The position numbers and the translations under genes were made by a program. This document shows, piece by piece, positions 1 through 15,200 of a stretch of 64,000 nt of DNA. Origin of the DNA: Apostichopus japonicus (lineage: Eukaryota; Echinodermata; Holothuroidea; Aspidochirotida; Stichopodidae). How positions within the stretch are numbered: position 1 is the stretch's first letter; each line of letters begins with the position of its first letter. The stretch is taken from contig NC_092564.1 in NCBI RefSeq assembly GCF_037975245.1, forward strand, positions 11,505,984-11,569,983. The letters are read 5' to 3'. The notes beneath the pieces are model-generated. The model ran no database searches and was not told the origin of the DNA. It saw only the letters and a program-made list of their open reading frames with translations.

Positions 1-172
1 CATCCGTTTGGCTTGTCTCGTCTTTCTTGGACATAACTGTTTGACAGAAAGCCCCCCATTTTGTGGAGACTGGCTCAGACGTATCCCAAGTTTGGTCTAT
101 CATGTCACCTCCTGGGGCCGAGCTAGGATCAATCGCCCAACTGCAAATATTGTACACGTTGTTGGCCCATTC
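1..172 (-). CDS. GH81 C-terminal exon, cut by window edge
   Basis: Acceptor tttttttcag|GAA at 173. It reads [12 protein letters not shown] and continues open for 57 codons to the first base of the window. It joins WYVDQ of the previous exon in phase 0. The stop codon and any further domains lie outside. Confidence 0.85.
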
Positions 173-3100
173 CTGAAAAAAAGAATCAAAAAGGCATCAG
201 AGAGTTATGAGGTATGAAAGTAAGGAGGGCCTGGTCTCGAACAATTTTCACGACCAACTTTTGGGTCCTACCCTATAGTATGCGGAATATCGCTCTAAAC
301 CAATAGGACCTTACTTGTATTTAAACATGTATTTGCCTGCATGTCGAGGTCCAAATATCCAAATACCAAGTGACTTCTGGTAAAGCTGGGGTCTTACCTG
401 GTCCACATACCAATGGGAGATGGACATAATTGGTATCAATTGTATTCCTACGAGACACGCGTGACGCTGTGGGAACTGGTCGGGATCACACTCCCAGTTT
501 ATCATGTAGTAAAATATGCCATCTTCCTGTAGTTGTCCCAGAACGCCGTACTTCTTTATAGGCTCTGGGAAGATGTGGCGATTATTTTCTCGGACGGTCC
601 AGTAGTAACGAACTGCCCGCAGCTCAGTTGCCAACATAAGACGGCCAAACGATTCCATAACGGGATCGTTCATAGCACTTCCAAGAGCACCGAGGGCGTG
701 GTAACAGTTGATGGCCTAGGAAAATAAGAATATGATGTCCAGTGGACAGTTCCAAAGGTATGTACAAGGAAGGGAAGGGATGGATGTGATGGGACAGAAT
801 AGGAATTCGTCACTCATCCACAAGATTGATTTATATTTCACTAGACTGCGTGTAACGTGAGTTTCCATCATCCTGCATCGGGTCATTTGACTATTGTTAT
901 AGCTTTCATCAAAGGAAATTTTGACCGAAATTGTCTACCAACTTCTTCCCTATTTAGCTATTAATGAGCTAGTTTGTCTAGCAACATTACTGAGTAGAAT
1001 TGATCAGTTCAACAAGCCTCGATTCCAGCCACTTGAAATAATTTCCTCTTATGTGGCAATTCAGATGACTTCGTACAAGTATACCCATTGCGTTTAATCA
1101 ATGGGAAGTGTTTGCGAACATTTGTTGCGGGATTGTAAATATTAAAACAACGTGACATCGTTGACCTACGATTTACCACCATCGGCACGCCCCCACACCC
1201 CATCAGAGGTCTAAGTCAAAGGTCACCAGTGCATTGTTTTAAAAACGTAAAACTCTCAAGGGGGCTTAAAAATTACAAAATATCTTAACATTTTAATCAT
1301 GACTGCTTAACAGAAGTAAATGCTGTGTGGTTGACAATGGAACTGTTTGACCACAATTGGCCTTTCTCTTTAGGGATGTGGGGGGGGGGGGGGGGCGCAT
1401 ATTTGGGGATAATGAAGATTACATCATTAGTCGAAAAATCGTACCTCACTAGCTGATTCTTCTTGTCTAGCGCCTCCACCGATCCCAGTAGCCCATGATG
1501 ATCCAAAATACCAATCCTTCTGCCTTACAGTTGGGAAATACACATCTTTCTTACTTGGATTCCCGATATCTCTGGCGAGTGACGTAATGCGAATTCTGTT
1601 ATCTGTGCGAGTAAAGTTTTTGAAATCACAACAAATTTCAACTAGCAAAAATGTGCCGTCTAATTGTGTGTCAAGAAGGGCTGTGAAACAAATTTTTCAG
1701 CTCTTATATTATATATATAATATTTAAGTATGAATAAATTTATTCACATACCTTGTGCATCTCTGTACCATATATATTCTGTAGCATATATATATAGCCT
1801 ACACTCAACTGATACAGTGGCTTGAATATTCATAAAGCAAGTCTCATGTCATGCAAGTCAGAGCAGCCAAACGAGAAATGGAGTTCAGTAAATAGGAACG
1901 TCAAAACGTGTCATCATAATATTATTGCTTTTTAACTATTGTGTTTAGGGGAGAGTAGTTTGATGGGCGGCAATTTACAGCTCAAGTTTACAATTATGAT
2001 ATTAATTTTCTGCATTGACAAATGTGTAATCTCAAAGAAAGTGTACTGAAGAAAATGGGGCAGAGGGTAAAGACCCAAACTGTATGATACCCGTGGGATC
2101 GATCAGAATTGTTTTTCAGTCACTAAAGGCCTACGTCTAAAATAATGACTAAGTTGCAGTCATTCTGATCGTAGTTCAAAGTAAGTCTTTAGTAACGTCA
2201 GCATCTTCCGAAGAACTTGTCCGTTATACTCACCTTCTTTGTTAGCCCATTCTGGATAATATTTAGCGTAGTAGGCAATAGCGTAGATCCAATATCCAAT
2301 ATGAAAGTGGTGATCCGCATAGGAAACAAAGCCAAAGTTTGTCCAAGGAAAGATAGGTTCGTTTAATCCAGCACTACGCATGTACATACCTCCCCACACA
2401 GTATCATACCTAGTAAGGAAAATGTGTATGAGAGACCAAGCATTGTTCAGTCTCTTTGGTCTTTAGCTTAAACATTAGCAGCCATGATTATATGACAACA
2501 AAGAGTATGTTAACTGACTTTTCGGAGAATAAATTAACGTCAACATATCACCCCACCAACACCCAAGCGCACCCCGTTCCCAAACACCATTGTATCATAA
2601 AGGGACCTCTATTCTAAAGGTTTCCAGTGTGGGCGGAGGGTTATCGTATGGCGATAGTCATACCTGAACACGTTTTCGACTGGTAGACCACTCGTTATGC
2701 CAAGCCAAAGATCTAGGCATGTTCGCAAGGATTCATCCAGTTCCACATAATGATTCGTTCCAAAGGCTCTGGATATGGTTGCTAGACGGGTTACCATAGA
2801 GATACTTTTACCCGCCCAATAACTTTGAGCTCCTGATTTGGTACAATCCTCCACCAGCGTCTCAAATGCAGCGTCTTTTTCAATTGACGCGAGAATGTGC
2901 TGTTGGGTAGAAAACGATTGAAATTAAAGAGTACGTACCAGTGGATATGATGATTGGTTTGGAAATTGATTGGAACGGAGCAACTTATTATTGTTGGGGA
3001 AACGGCCAATATATACTTGTCTCATTCTCTTGTTCTTTGTTCAACCCGACTTTCAATTTCAGGAAGAGAGAGGAGGGGGGGGGGGGGGTGGCTACCGTAT

Positions 3101-4506
3101 TCTTTTGTGAGAGCATGTGTGTGTGAGTGGGGAGAAATAGGAGAGAATGAACGCCATTGCTATTACTACTAACCTAAAGAGAATGCTTAAATAATCGTGA
3201 CCCTCTTTTTAAAGGGTTATTCTTCTACTACCCATAGATAGGCCGATCTAAGGATCTGCTTAGGACGTAACGTTTCTCGTATATCAAAGGAATTTCTTCT
3301 AGCACAAGACTAAAGGGTGACTCCCCACCCCGTTCCTCTGCGTTGCTTCTACCTTTTCATGGTATCTCATATGTAAGGAACCTGTATGACTTTCATATTA
3401 TTTTTCGTTAACAAAGTGGTTGGAATTTGAAAAAAGAGTTTATTTTGATGGTGCAAAAGTATTGTCTAAGGATCTTTACGCATGATCTTTACGGCTACAA
3501 CATTATCATATAGTAAGGTCCTGGCATGAGATCCCAAAGGATTAAAAAGGTTCAAGAATCCTATATCACGTCTCTCCAAACACCGTCAACATTTACAAAG
3601 TAACAGTACAAAGTATTAGTTTTAACTCGATAGCAATGTCCAATTTACTTACATTCAAACGGTCAGGAGTACTCTTGATTCTGTTCACAGCATCCATATC
3701 TGGTTCAAGGCTTGATATCGGGAGCTCTTCTTCCAGGATCCATCGGTCTCCCACGTGACCTTTAAACCCCCATGGGGTATCTATGAGGTTACTTGCCTCT
3801 AGTTGCTCATCCTGAAAGAAAGAGGATACATGATGAGTAGGCCTAATACTAATAAACGAACATGTGAATAACAATGGTCCACACAATTCCAAAGAATTGT
3901 AGTGCTAGCGTCTGTGCTTGTATTTGAGTACATTTTCCGTACTCATACTCATGGATTTGTACTCCAGTTGTACTAATTTGCACGCTCCCCAGCTCACCGG
4001 TCCACCGAGCCACCGGCCCACCGGGCATGCCTAAATGCCCGTGTGGCCAGTCCGCCACCGTTGACTGCTTTGTGGCCGTTATTTCCGGCGTAGGTTGACA
4101 TTTTTTCTTTATCCAACTGTAGTGAAAACCGCAAATAAATTAGTAGTCTTTCTATAGCGTGGATCCGGCCATGCGCAAGTTTCGTTGATTTTTTTGACAT
4201 CAATTTTAATTACATAATACTCACGTGATGAGGTAGTGCTACCATTAGTAAATCATGATTGGGATTCTGTCCGAAGAAATCTTCTCCTCGTTTATTCCAA
4301 TCATAGCTAATTCGTCCGACGTCTCCTTCCACACAAAAACGTGTCTTTGGTTTATAGGAGTAGACCCCTGCGTATTTATCTAATCTTTCCGCCATCGTGT
4401 AGTCCCCTTTAGCACTGGTACCTAGCAACGATTAAAAGCAACCAAACTGGTAAAGAAATAGCTGTGGACGCTTAAGATCAAACACTTTAACAGTACGTAA
4501 CGGTAC

Positions 4507-4587
<81 letters not shown>

Positions 4588-7500
4588 TTATATATATATA
4601 TATTTATATATTTATATATTTATATATTTATATATTTATATATTTATATATTTATATATTTATATATTTATATATTTATATATTTATATATTTATATATT
4701 TATATATATTGATGGGCTGATAGTGAATCAATTTTGTATAGTAACTACTAATCTCTTACCAAGGCTCTATAACTTGATTGACTTTTTTGGAAAGTGCGGT
4801 ACCTTACGCAAATAAAAATGATTGAAATTGCCCACACACACACTTTGGAAAACATTTTGCTAAGGAGCATTTTTTTAGCCTTTCTTGATCTGCTAATTGC
4901 ATATATGCATAACACACAATTTTGCGAATTCTTTTTAACACGTGGCCTCCTCCCCATCCATTTAGAAGTTAGTACAATTAATCAAAACATATCAACAACT
5001 TTGGGACATTGGCCGTTTTCCATGAACAATTCCCTGTTTCCTAAGTTGAATATATCTTGTTTGATATTTACCTGCATAGACAAGTTGCATATGTCCAGTA
5101 AACATGCCACCGGCTTGTGGTTCAAATTCAAACAACCCGTCATCATTGATTTCAACTACCATGTCCTTGTCGAAATAAGCCACAAATTTCCGAGTATTGG
5201 TTAAACCAAGTCCTCCTGGTTCGTTTAGTTCAAATATGAAAGATTTTGCTGTAATGGAAATATCTTGGGTGGTCTCTGGAACCCACGGACATTTTATCTA
5301 ACGTGTAAAAAAAAAAAAAAAAGAAGTTGAATGTAATATTAAAGTAAGATACAACTATTGTTTCAATAGCCAGGTACACAGCTAAGCTTAGATGCACGGA
5401 TTGGCTTCAAACTCGAGATGCATCCATCCGCTTTCATCGCCTTCAGAGCCGACCTAAATTCTTAAGCCTTTTACCAGGGTGTCATCTTTAATGCTACATA
5501 AAGCTCTGTTATCACGTCCCTTCAAACCACTCTACCCTCCCTCATTTCACCCTGTGGGAATTGGTTCAAAAAGCGAAAACGTTTGAGAGGATCCACTTCT
5601 ACTGTGTGTAGGTCAAGGTATTTTTGCTGGGAGTTATAAGTTTTCAAGCATGCAAGCGTTGGTTTGCAACGACATGTTATTGAATTTTCGACATTCGCTC
5701 ATATGCAAATATATACGCATAATAGGATGGTAAAAAAATACACCTGGCGATTTAAATCAAACATGTCCGCACACCAAAGAATATTTAGTTGGTTAAGAGA
5801 AGGGAACGAGCAATAGGATGGGACACTATTTGGGTCTCGTAATTTGAGTGAAATAAATCCAAATGGTGTATCACCATTCGGTCTATTAAAGTTTGCTATA
5901 TGTAATAGGCTATAAGTCATAGCCTAATAAAGCATCCTAAATGGCTTTGTATATATACTAGTTTGTACGGACACCACCTTCAGCAAGGTACTGTACCTGT
6001 TCCATCGCTGCAGATAAGATATTGGGAATCATGACTATGTTCGTAGTTTCGGCAAACGAGAGACACACTAGTCTGTATGTAGAGAGGTAGAGGAACACGT
6101 CTCACATACCCTAGCCTGGCTACGAGACTGATACCATTGCCAACTGTGTCCAATACAATACCATACATCACCCCAGCTATGTATAACGACTAAGATAGAC
6201 TTATTAGACTCGAGTATGGGCATTAATCATATTCACATTATATTGTTTTATTCACTTTACAGTGGCCATATTTATGTTAATTTATGTTTTTATGTTCTTT
6301 TTGTTGTGGTTTATTATACCCTGTCTTATATCATGTTTTACTTTTACTGCTGTTGTTATTACTTTGAGGTTTTCTTAAGTTTGGTAATTTTATATTCCAG
6401 ATTTTGGTTCTTTTGTACAGTGCTCTTGAGCATGTTTTACTTTTACTGCTGTTGTTATTACTTTGAGGTTTTCTTAAGTTGGGTAATTTTATATTCCAGG
6501 TTTTGGTTCTTTTGTACAGTGCTCTTGAGCATGTTTTATTTTATGATAACAGCACTATAATATATGGTATTTATATATTTATTGCAAGGGCAAAATTCAT
6601 TGAAAATATCCGAAAGTATGTGACCTCAGTTAGATGAAGCTCAGTCCAGAAAGATGCCCTAAACGATGTGGCTATACTTGGGAAACTTTTGCAATACCTC
6701 AAAAACAAACTGGCTTCATAAATGAAATTAGAGATTTGTTTGAATTCATGGGAAATGCACTGATTGGCGTGTTCCATACCCCATAATACATCATGGCTCA
6801 CAATGGGTATATCTAGGCCTGAGTAGGGTATCTAAGCCATGTTATGGAAGTAAAACGAAGCTTTCGATCAAAGTTAATTTGATAACTTGATAACTAACTA
6901 ACTTTATTTCTTGAATAAGCGTACCTCTTTTGGTTGACGCCTCCAGTTCCACGGCTCTGACTTTATTATAAACTGACCATGTACGTTGGCTGCAAAATAA
7001 GTGACCTCACTAGTGGGTGTTAACGTAAAGACGACATTCATCCCGCCATCGATCAATTGGCAAACGTCCGGGGTGCAGGGGATCCATTCATGATCAGCCG
7101 TCCAACCATCAGATGCGACTAACATGTAATCAATCTAGAGGTGAAGTAAAACAAGATGATATAAGTATACTATCTCCTCTTGTTCTCCTTTTAAATACTT
7201 ATCAATTGTTGCTAAATGTTCTTACCACGAGGAAATGGCAATGATACGGGCCTACATGGACCCACCTGTTATTTTTCTTTCTTTCTGCGGGACAGATATT
7301 ACCAAAACTATACTTTTCTGACAATTTCAGGCATTCATTAGTTTACAGCTCATGTTGGTCGGGGAAACTACTGGAGGGATCCTATCACAATAATTCTTAA
7401 CTTCATAGTAACGCATCAAGTTTTTGTCTTTCCAGAATTATAGTAAAAAGAACGAGACCGTGGGAGATGGAAACCATGTAATGTCTTTAATTTTGAAATA

Positions 7501-9121
7501 TTTTTACAGAAGTATAGGAAAATCTATTGGCTATGATTATTGGTTTTATGTGGATTGCCAAAAACATGATTACGATGATGTTTTAAGAGTTTTTTGGAGG
7601 GAGCAGGGGGAGGGGCTGACATGTGTTTGGCATCAACAGCATTTCCAATATACATACTTCGTCCAGAAACTGTGCAGCATTGCTCAGTGAGAGTGTGACA
7701 TCAACCATGGCATCTGATAAGTCATTTCCATGACACTGAGCATTTGTTATGGTAGCGGTACCGTAGAACCACACGGGCATTTTACCAGCGTACATGGTAA
7801 CCATCGAGGGAGTGCTGACACAGGTTGTAAGGGCTGGGTTTGGTATGTACCAGTAGGTGTAATCGCTCTGAGGGATCACTAACATATTCACGATGTTAAT
7901 GGCGAACGCCATCGTGCCATTTGCATCCGGTATGTTGATGGTAACAGTCATACCGTCACTGGCCAAAGTGCATACAGTTTCATCACACATCTTCATTTGA
8001 CTAGAGGAATCCCACCTGCAGGTTGAGAACGAAACACGAATGGGTTCAATGCTTCTACTGATATAATATTAAACAATTACAATGTAAGAATGGGTTCAAT
8101 GCCTCAATGCTTCTACTGGTATAATCTTAAACAATTACAATATACGAATGGGTTCAATGCTTCAATGCTCAATGCTTCTACTGGTATAATATTTAACAAT
8201 TACAATATACGAATGGGTTCAATGCTTCAATGCTCAATGCTGCAATTATTCTACTGGTATAATCTTAAACAATTACAATGTACGAATGGGTTCAATGCTT
8301 CAATGCTCAATGCTTCAATGCTTCTACTGGTATAATATTAAACAATTACAATATACGAATGGGTTCAATGCTTCAATGCATCAATGCTTCTACTGGTATA
8401 ATATTAAACAATTACTATGTACGAATGGGTTTAATGCTTCAATGCTCAATGCTTCAATGCTTCTACTGATATAATATTAAACAATTACAATGTACGAGGT
8501 GCAACGAATAGCAAAGAAGATGATGAATTATAAGGAGACCAAAAAAATTCAGAGTAATTCAGATTAGTGGCAAAACAGAGAATGGAATTGTACGCAGTCG
8601 AAAAATGAAAAAAATATGAGGAGTGTTGAATGATACTTTAGAAACAGGGCTTGCGGTAATTTTTGTTGAACATTTTCGAAATATTAAAAGCATTGCGATG
8701 TCGGCACAATCGTGAATATGTAGGTGTTCCTAGCTCCAAAGTTCATAAAAGGATTGAATAAGCCATTTTTTTGGGCGAGTATTGTTTATAATGATGATCA
8801 ATTTTTAAACCCGATTGCTTCATTTAATACGAAATCTTACTCTGATTCGACGGCAGCAGCATATTGTACGTCTGTGAGCATAGGAATCCGTTTAGTTGCG
8901 TGCACCACAAGGGATAAGACACCCTCGTCGCTATTACACGACACTTCAGTATAGGCAGTGCCATCGTCAGCCTCTGTCGACATGAAGTAAACATATATTT
9001 AGAAATCAAATGAATTTTATAGTTTGTGTTATACATGAGAGTAACGTTGAGGAGATTAACCCAGAGCAGTCACATTTGTAAATAAAGAAAAAGAAGGAGA
9101 AGAAGGAAATGGAAATATAGT

Positions 9122-9217
<96 letters not shown>

Positions 9218-12200
9218 TATACGTATTTGAAATTGTAGTGAGTTGGAAGAACAGTGAAATATTTCCAGCCTCCACCGGGATTCGAACCCGGGCATCCCGC
9301 TTTATATGTGGACACCTAACCACTAGACTATGGACGCTGATTGTCTGATTGTATGTCCAGAGGTTTTAAACCGGTAAGGAAGGTGGTAATTCCACTGTAG
9401 GCGTATGTCGTCGGTATCGAACAATACTAGTTCTATTTTTGGTGACATATTTTGCCTTACTCTATAGATCAAACATGATGGCGATGCTAACCAACTCGAA
9501 ATCATTTGTGATCCCTAAAGCCGGATCTCGAAAGAGATACTTTTAACAGACTTTGTTAATGAAACGGAGGTAATAATATATATAAATCTAACAGGTAACA
9601 CCACTGGCGGATCCAAGGGGGGGGGCCAAGGGGGGCCATGGCCCCCCCCCCCAAAGGTGAGCCAAAAAGTGTTTCCGAACATCCGCTAAATCATATGATT
9701 GGAAATTAAAAAAATCGAGAGGAATAGCAGTGGTAGACTAGTCTAAATCTTTTCGTTTTCTGTTTTAAAATTAAATGCAGAGCTCCCAACTGACCCGTAA
9801 TTCGCGGGAATTAGACCCGCATTCTAACACCCAAACCCGCTGACCCGCACAAGCGTCCGAAAAAACCGCATTGTAATTGGCAAGTATACATAACAAAATA
9901 TGCATCAAATTTTGACTTAGCAACCATCATTTCTTTAGCATTTAGCATAATAGAGTATAAAACCTCCTTTACAGCATCATTTGAACCTCAAATTAGCCTA
10001 TAATTCTTTTCATTGGGGCGAGCAGCGAACATTTTCATGCCACGGGAAAGAATGAATTATCACCTACTATTCAATTTATTGATGTTACACACAAAAAAAT
10101 GCATATTTCTCAGAAAATTTTGGGTGACAAAAGCCACCATTTTACATGTAGGCATCACCAGGATTCCAAAAAAATCAAAAGTTCCTTATACCCCTCCCCC
10201 AGGACGGCGATTCGTGGCATGGACCAGCATTTGCCTTCTCAAGAGTTGGGAGCTATGTAAATGTATGAGCATGAGGATTTACAGTTTATAACACCATTTT
10301 GCAGTTACAGGCTGGTTGTAAGAAATTTATAACCTATAGAGAAATAAAATTTCTTGAGAAAGATGATCCCAACTTTGTTTTATAAATATTTTAGAAAATT
10401 ACACCTGGGAAACATTTTTTTAGAAGTAAATTAACATCACCATTGTACACTTTTGTCTCACCAAATTGCATCTGAGGGCATTCAGCAATAGCAAATTTTC
10501 CTTAGACCCCTCCCCCATATCACTCTAATGCCACTTTGGCCCCTCCCAAACAAAGGCCCTGGATCCGCCAGTGGGTAACACAGGCAACTAAAAATTACAT
10601 TGTGACAAACGTTTTAACTTTGCAAGATAACATTCTATTCTGCGCATGGACCATGATATGTACGTACTTGTTTCTTCCTCTGGACACTCATAGCTCACGT
10701 TTTCACCGTTGATGGCGGTGAGACAATATGGTGTAATGATAGGGTTTGCATTGTTGAAGATATGGGTCAGCATCGCGCTACCTCTGACCAATGGTAGCTC
10801 TAAACTGCCTTGATCGTTTTGATACATGAAGTCAGCATACATAATATCGAAATCAACCATTTCAGCATCGCCAGAATCTTGAATCCCGACTCGAATACCA
10901 GTCAATCCTGAAAGTGAATTTGATTTTGAAAATCAAATCAATCAATAATACAATTTAAACCTTGGATCCACCCCCTGTACCGTGTATTACAAGATGACTT
11001 GAATACCCTTCCAACTGTTCCACTCCTTACAGATCCTTGACAATACCAATCGTAACCCGATGGTGTAAAGACATTTGTGGCCCAAGAGGACGATCTAACA
11101 CCTCTGCCGCCACTCTTACACCATTACCACCATCACTAAGATACGACTACACCCGTGCCAAATCACAATGGCAGCCGTACGGAAGATGCCCGGGTTAATT
11201 CTATTTCAGTTTTTAATTTGTCAAAAAAATGGCTGTACCCACTTACTGTGGTTCTGAATTATGACAGACGAGCTTTATAGATTTAATGTGCACAACACAG
11301 CATCTCAAGAAGAAAAATTATAGGCCTATTCCGATCTAGATTTTCAAACACTGTTAAATTTGCAAAGTAAACAAATCTAAACATATCTAACACATCCTGT
11401 CGACAGCTTAAATTGTTGTTTGTTTTGTCAAGACTTGAACTTACTTTTTACTCTACAGACAAAGGCTTAATCAAAACATATTTCCTAATTTCGATCTGTT
11501 TTCTATTTATGGAAAACACAGCAACTCGACAAGTTGACTCCAGTTTTTTTTTTAAAGATTGCAATGGCTAGATCAGCTTTACAAATAAAATTTTGACAAG
11601 TAATTTGTCTTTGACTTGTTGTCAAGTTTATATGAAAACTCAACAATTTGACTTCCTGTCAAAAGGCACAAATTTGTTGCAAGTCGTCTACTCTATTAAA
11701 AGATCCACTTTTGGTTTGTGATGTCGTTTTATTGTATCACAATAATAATAATAATAATAATAATACAATACATCTCACGTGTCCCTTCAGGACCACGGTA
11801 ATTGTCAGTGCAATGTAATTTCGTTACAAGGGAAGGAAACTTAACCTGTGTAATGCATACTTATAGTTTGCAGATATGATTGAACTGACTTCCAATCTAG
11901 AGATTTGACATTGTAATGTCAGACAAAATAAATGAATTTATATAAGACTGCATGGGAATAAACAATGAGTCAGGCCTCCTGGAGATTACGTGATCAAGGA
12001 AAAGTGATTTGTCATTCTATAGATTGATCACGCTCTCAAACCATGGACTGCATGCAATTAACTCGTGCATGGTGAGTTTAATGGATTATTAATAAGCAAT
12101 AGAAGTCAAAGTTGTTTATTTGACTTTGTGTTTGAGTATTGTTTGAGGACGTACATGTTTCCTCACGATGGCCTTTATCTCGTGGTATCATTCCTATACC

Positions 12201-15200
12201 CGCCGACGCACGACAGTTTATTGAATGGTTAATATATGTTTGATTAAAACAATGCGCGTGCCCAAATATAACAATTGATTTTGTTTGACTACTCGTGAAG
12301 GTGTTCTTCCGTTAAGACTGTGTTCACTAGGGCACAACTTCTACAATTTACGAGTTTACAAACTTATGCCATATTTTAAATTTGAAGTATAACTAACCCA
12401 ATAACCCCTGAGATTGCAACATTTATGTCACCTCATTGTAAGAAAACAAATATAGTAACTATTAGAGTATATATTTGTGTTATAAACAATAAATTGTCAA
12501 GTGATCTCAAAATTTATCAGGAAAAGTTGATATCTCTTCGCCTTCTTTAGCTTTCTGATATGATGCTACAAAAACCGATTTGATAGATCTCTTGGACTTT
12601 GGAAGATAATAAATTATGTCTATGAAGATTTTATATTCCATTTTTACAAATTTTGTGCCTATTTCGTACATTATTAGATGAATATCATGACAATAATAAA
12701 AATTCAAGAAATATACGATACACCGGGTCAAATTTTCATTCATAGTGTAACATTCTATTTTTGAGTGACACCTTGTGACACATTGAGTAATGCAATACTA
12801 TTACGTTGCAATGTTCACTGCACTACATGTGTTATGTCGCTGTAATGTGTGATGGACTGCATTGTTTTTTCCAATCAACTTTCACTGTATTAATTATAAC
12901 ACATCAGTGTATGACCGTGGACTACACTGCCATCATGGTGTAATTGTTCTTTTTTTTTTGCATTACTGTGTCTTCACCATGAATGGCTATACCTGAATTC
13001 ATAATACAGTTTTGTCGGTATAGTTTCGTTCATTTTTACACTGTTTGTAAGATTATCTATTTGTACAGATACCTTAAATATCAATATTATAGCACCTTAC
13101 ATGATAATGATGAGATTTCTGACTTTCTTTACCAAAAAAAAATGGTTTGACTCAAACACCGAATCTCATTTTCACGTAGAACTGATGAGAAATACACTAA
13201 TTTTCCTATTTTTACATACCAGAGAAAGTTGAGAGTGGAGATCCATCTGGCCCAGAATTTGTCTGCTGCATGCCCCCTCCAATTTCAGTTATTTTATCCC
13301 AAGGCATACCGTCCCTTCCAGGTGTCAGCTGATAAAATTCATCGGTTCTCGCGGGATCTGTCCATCTGTCTAAGGTGTAAGACTCATATATTATCCCTCT
13401 CTCGTCCATGATAGCTGTGTAGAATATTCAACAAAGAATATATAGTCATTCTTCTTTCTTTCAACGCGCTTGTATTATCATAACACGTTTCCTAAGAAGT
13501 TGTGTGTAACTAAATAGTGTCGATATATAGCTATATTGGACATCATAACACAATTGAAAAAAAATGATAATGTGTACATTGAAATGAGTTTAAGTTGTAG
13601 AATTAGTCCTTTCTAGGAGAAATAAAACCAAACAAATATAATTATCTGATAGATGAAAAGTCTGCAGACTGTAGCCTGATCTTTGCTCTTTATCACTTCA
13701 CATTTATGAGCGTTATTGTCGATGGCTGATGCTATTGTCAATATTGTTGTTCAGTGATGATGCATGGTGATGCTGTCGGGTGAGTTTGTTTATATTTATG
13801 GCTTGTGTTCGCCTGCATATAAGCTATATCATTTAAATACAAGTAATGGCCAGAGAAGCTTTACCAGGGAAAGATACCAACTACTTTCTGGCCTCGCGCT
13901 CAATAACGTTATGCAACAGTGGTATCATAAGTCTATATAGATTTTCCAACTGGTGGGTGTCAGCAGTGGGATTCTGCACACGTTCACAATTCATTAACAA
14001 ACTCGTACAGTATGCAACATAATTCCTAATCTGTGAGCTAAAGAAAGTTTTAAGGTGAACGTTTGGAAAGGTAGCGGAACATTATCATGTAACCACGAAT
14101 GATATTCATTCATTTATTTGTTTTTTTCACATAAATATTACAATGTGAATGGAAGTCTTCTGAAAAGCCTATGCTGGCTTAACAAAACAGAAGACTCCCA
14201 TGAAGAAAAGATAGAAAATAGTGAAAATAATGTTAATAACAATACGTAAACGCTTCAATATGTGAATATGCTGCTATGCGACTATGCAGCTAAATCATAA
14301 TTAATAAGACATGATAATTTCTTTAGTAAGACATTTACTAAATGTGATATAACCTACACTTACCCGAATGAGGGAACAACCGTATTGGAGATGGCCCAAT
14401 GTTAATTTGGTTTGAAGCAAAGTGTCCTGTCGGCAAGGCAGTCTGTTCTCTAAGATTACCTGTCCTAACTGGAGGACAAACGTCATTGAGGTCCGTAGAG
14501 GTTCCAAATATACCAGAAACATCTTTCATTGAATAAATCGAGTCTTGTAGTTGTATACACGTAGGTGGCAGTCCGCCCATGTCTGTCGAAATAAACAATT
14601 AAACTTGCTTTATACATTTCATATACTTTGATCTGATCTTGTTTCTGTTAGTGTTATGCTATATTCAATTTTGTATTAGTTCAGAAATATCAAACTTTCA
14701 CGTTGAGTTACACTATGCACAAAGAGAAAATTAACAAGATATATACAAATGATGACGTATGTGAGTTGTCATCCATAAGCCCTCGTGGGTTTCTCCCACT
14801 TTTGTGGTCGCTTAATCGTCGTAATCATAACTGCTGACTATTATTATTATGATATTATTATTATTATTATTAATATTATCATGGTACTTGAGAAGTATAT
14901 GAGCAACCTCTTTAGCTCTCACCTCCACATCTGCTCTCACAATCATCTTCACTCCTGAAATTATTGCCATTTCCTTCACAACCTCCGTATTCGAATACGT
15001 CACACTTCCCGGAGGGTGTATCGAAGTACCATCTGAGCTCTACTGCGTCACAGGGACCGACCTCAGCCGGAAGTGTACATACGTCTTCCACTGTCGAGCA
15101 ATTCGTTAAAGTACTTTTAATTGGGTACCATTCTCTGTATGCTATTACAGTGTTATACAGACAATACAACATATCAACCCCTTAGCAACCGTTTCCCCTT

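Noticed and set aside
2160-2233. Extension of the DHHFH exon down to its ORF stop
   Set aside because: A consensus donor (AAAGAAG|gtgagt) at 2233 restores the GH81 frame into exon 1602, so the extra codons are intron.
9121-9212. IYIYIY-type ORFs
   Set aside because: These are translations of the TA microsatellite.
9270-9338. True tRNA gene
   Set aside because: A and B boxes and an acceptor-like stem are present, but the anticodon arm does not pair, and the copy continues into a repeated SINE tail and TA tract.
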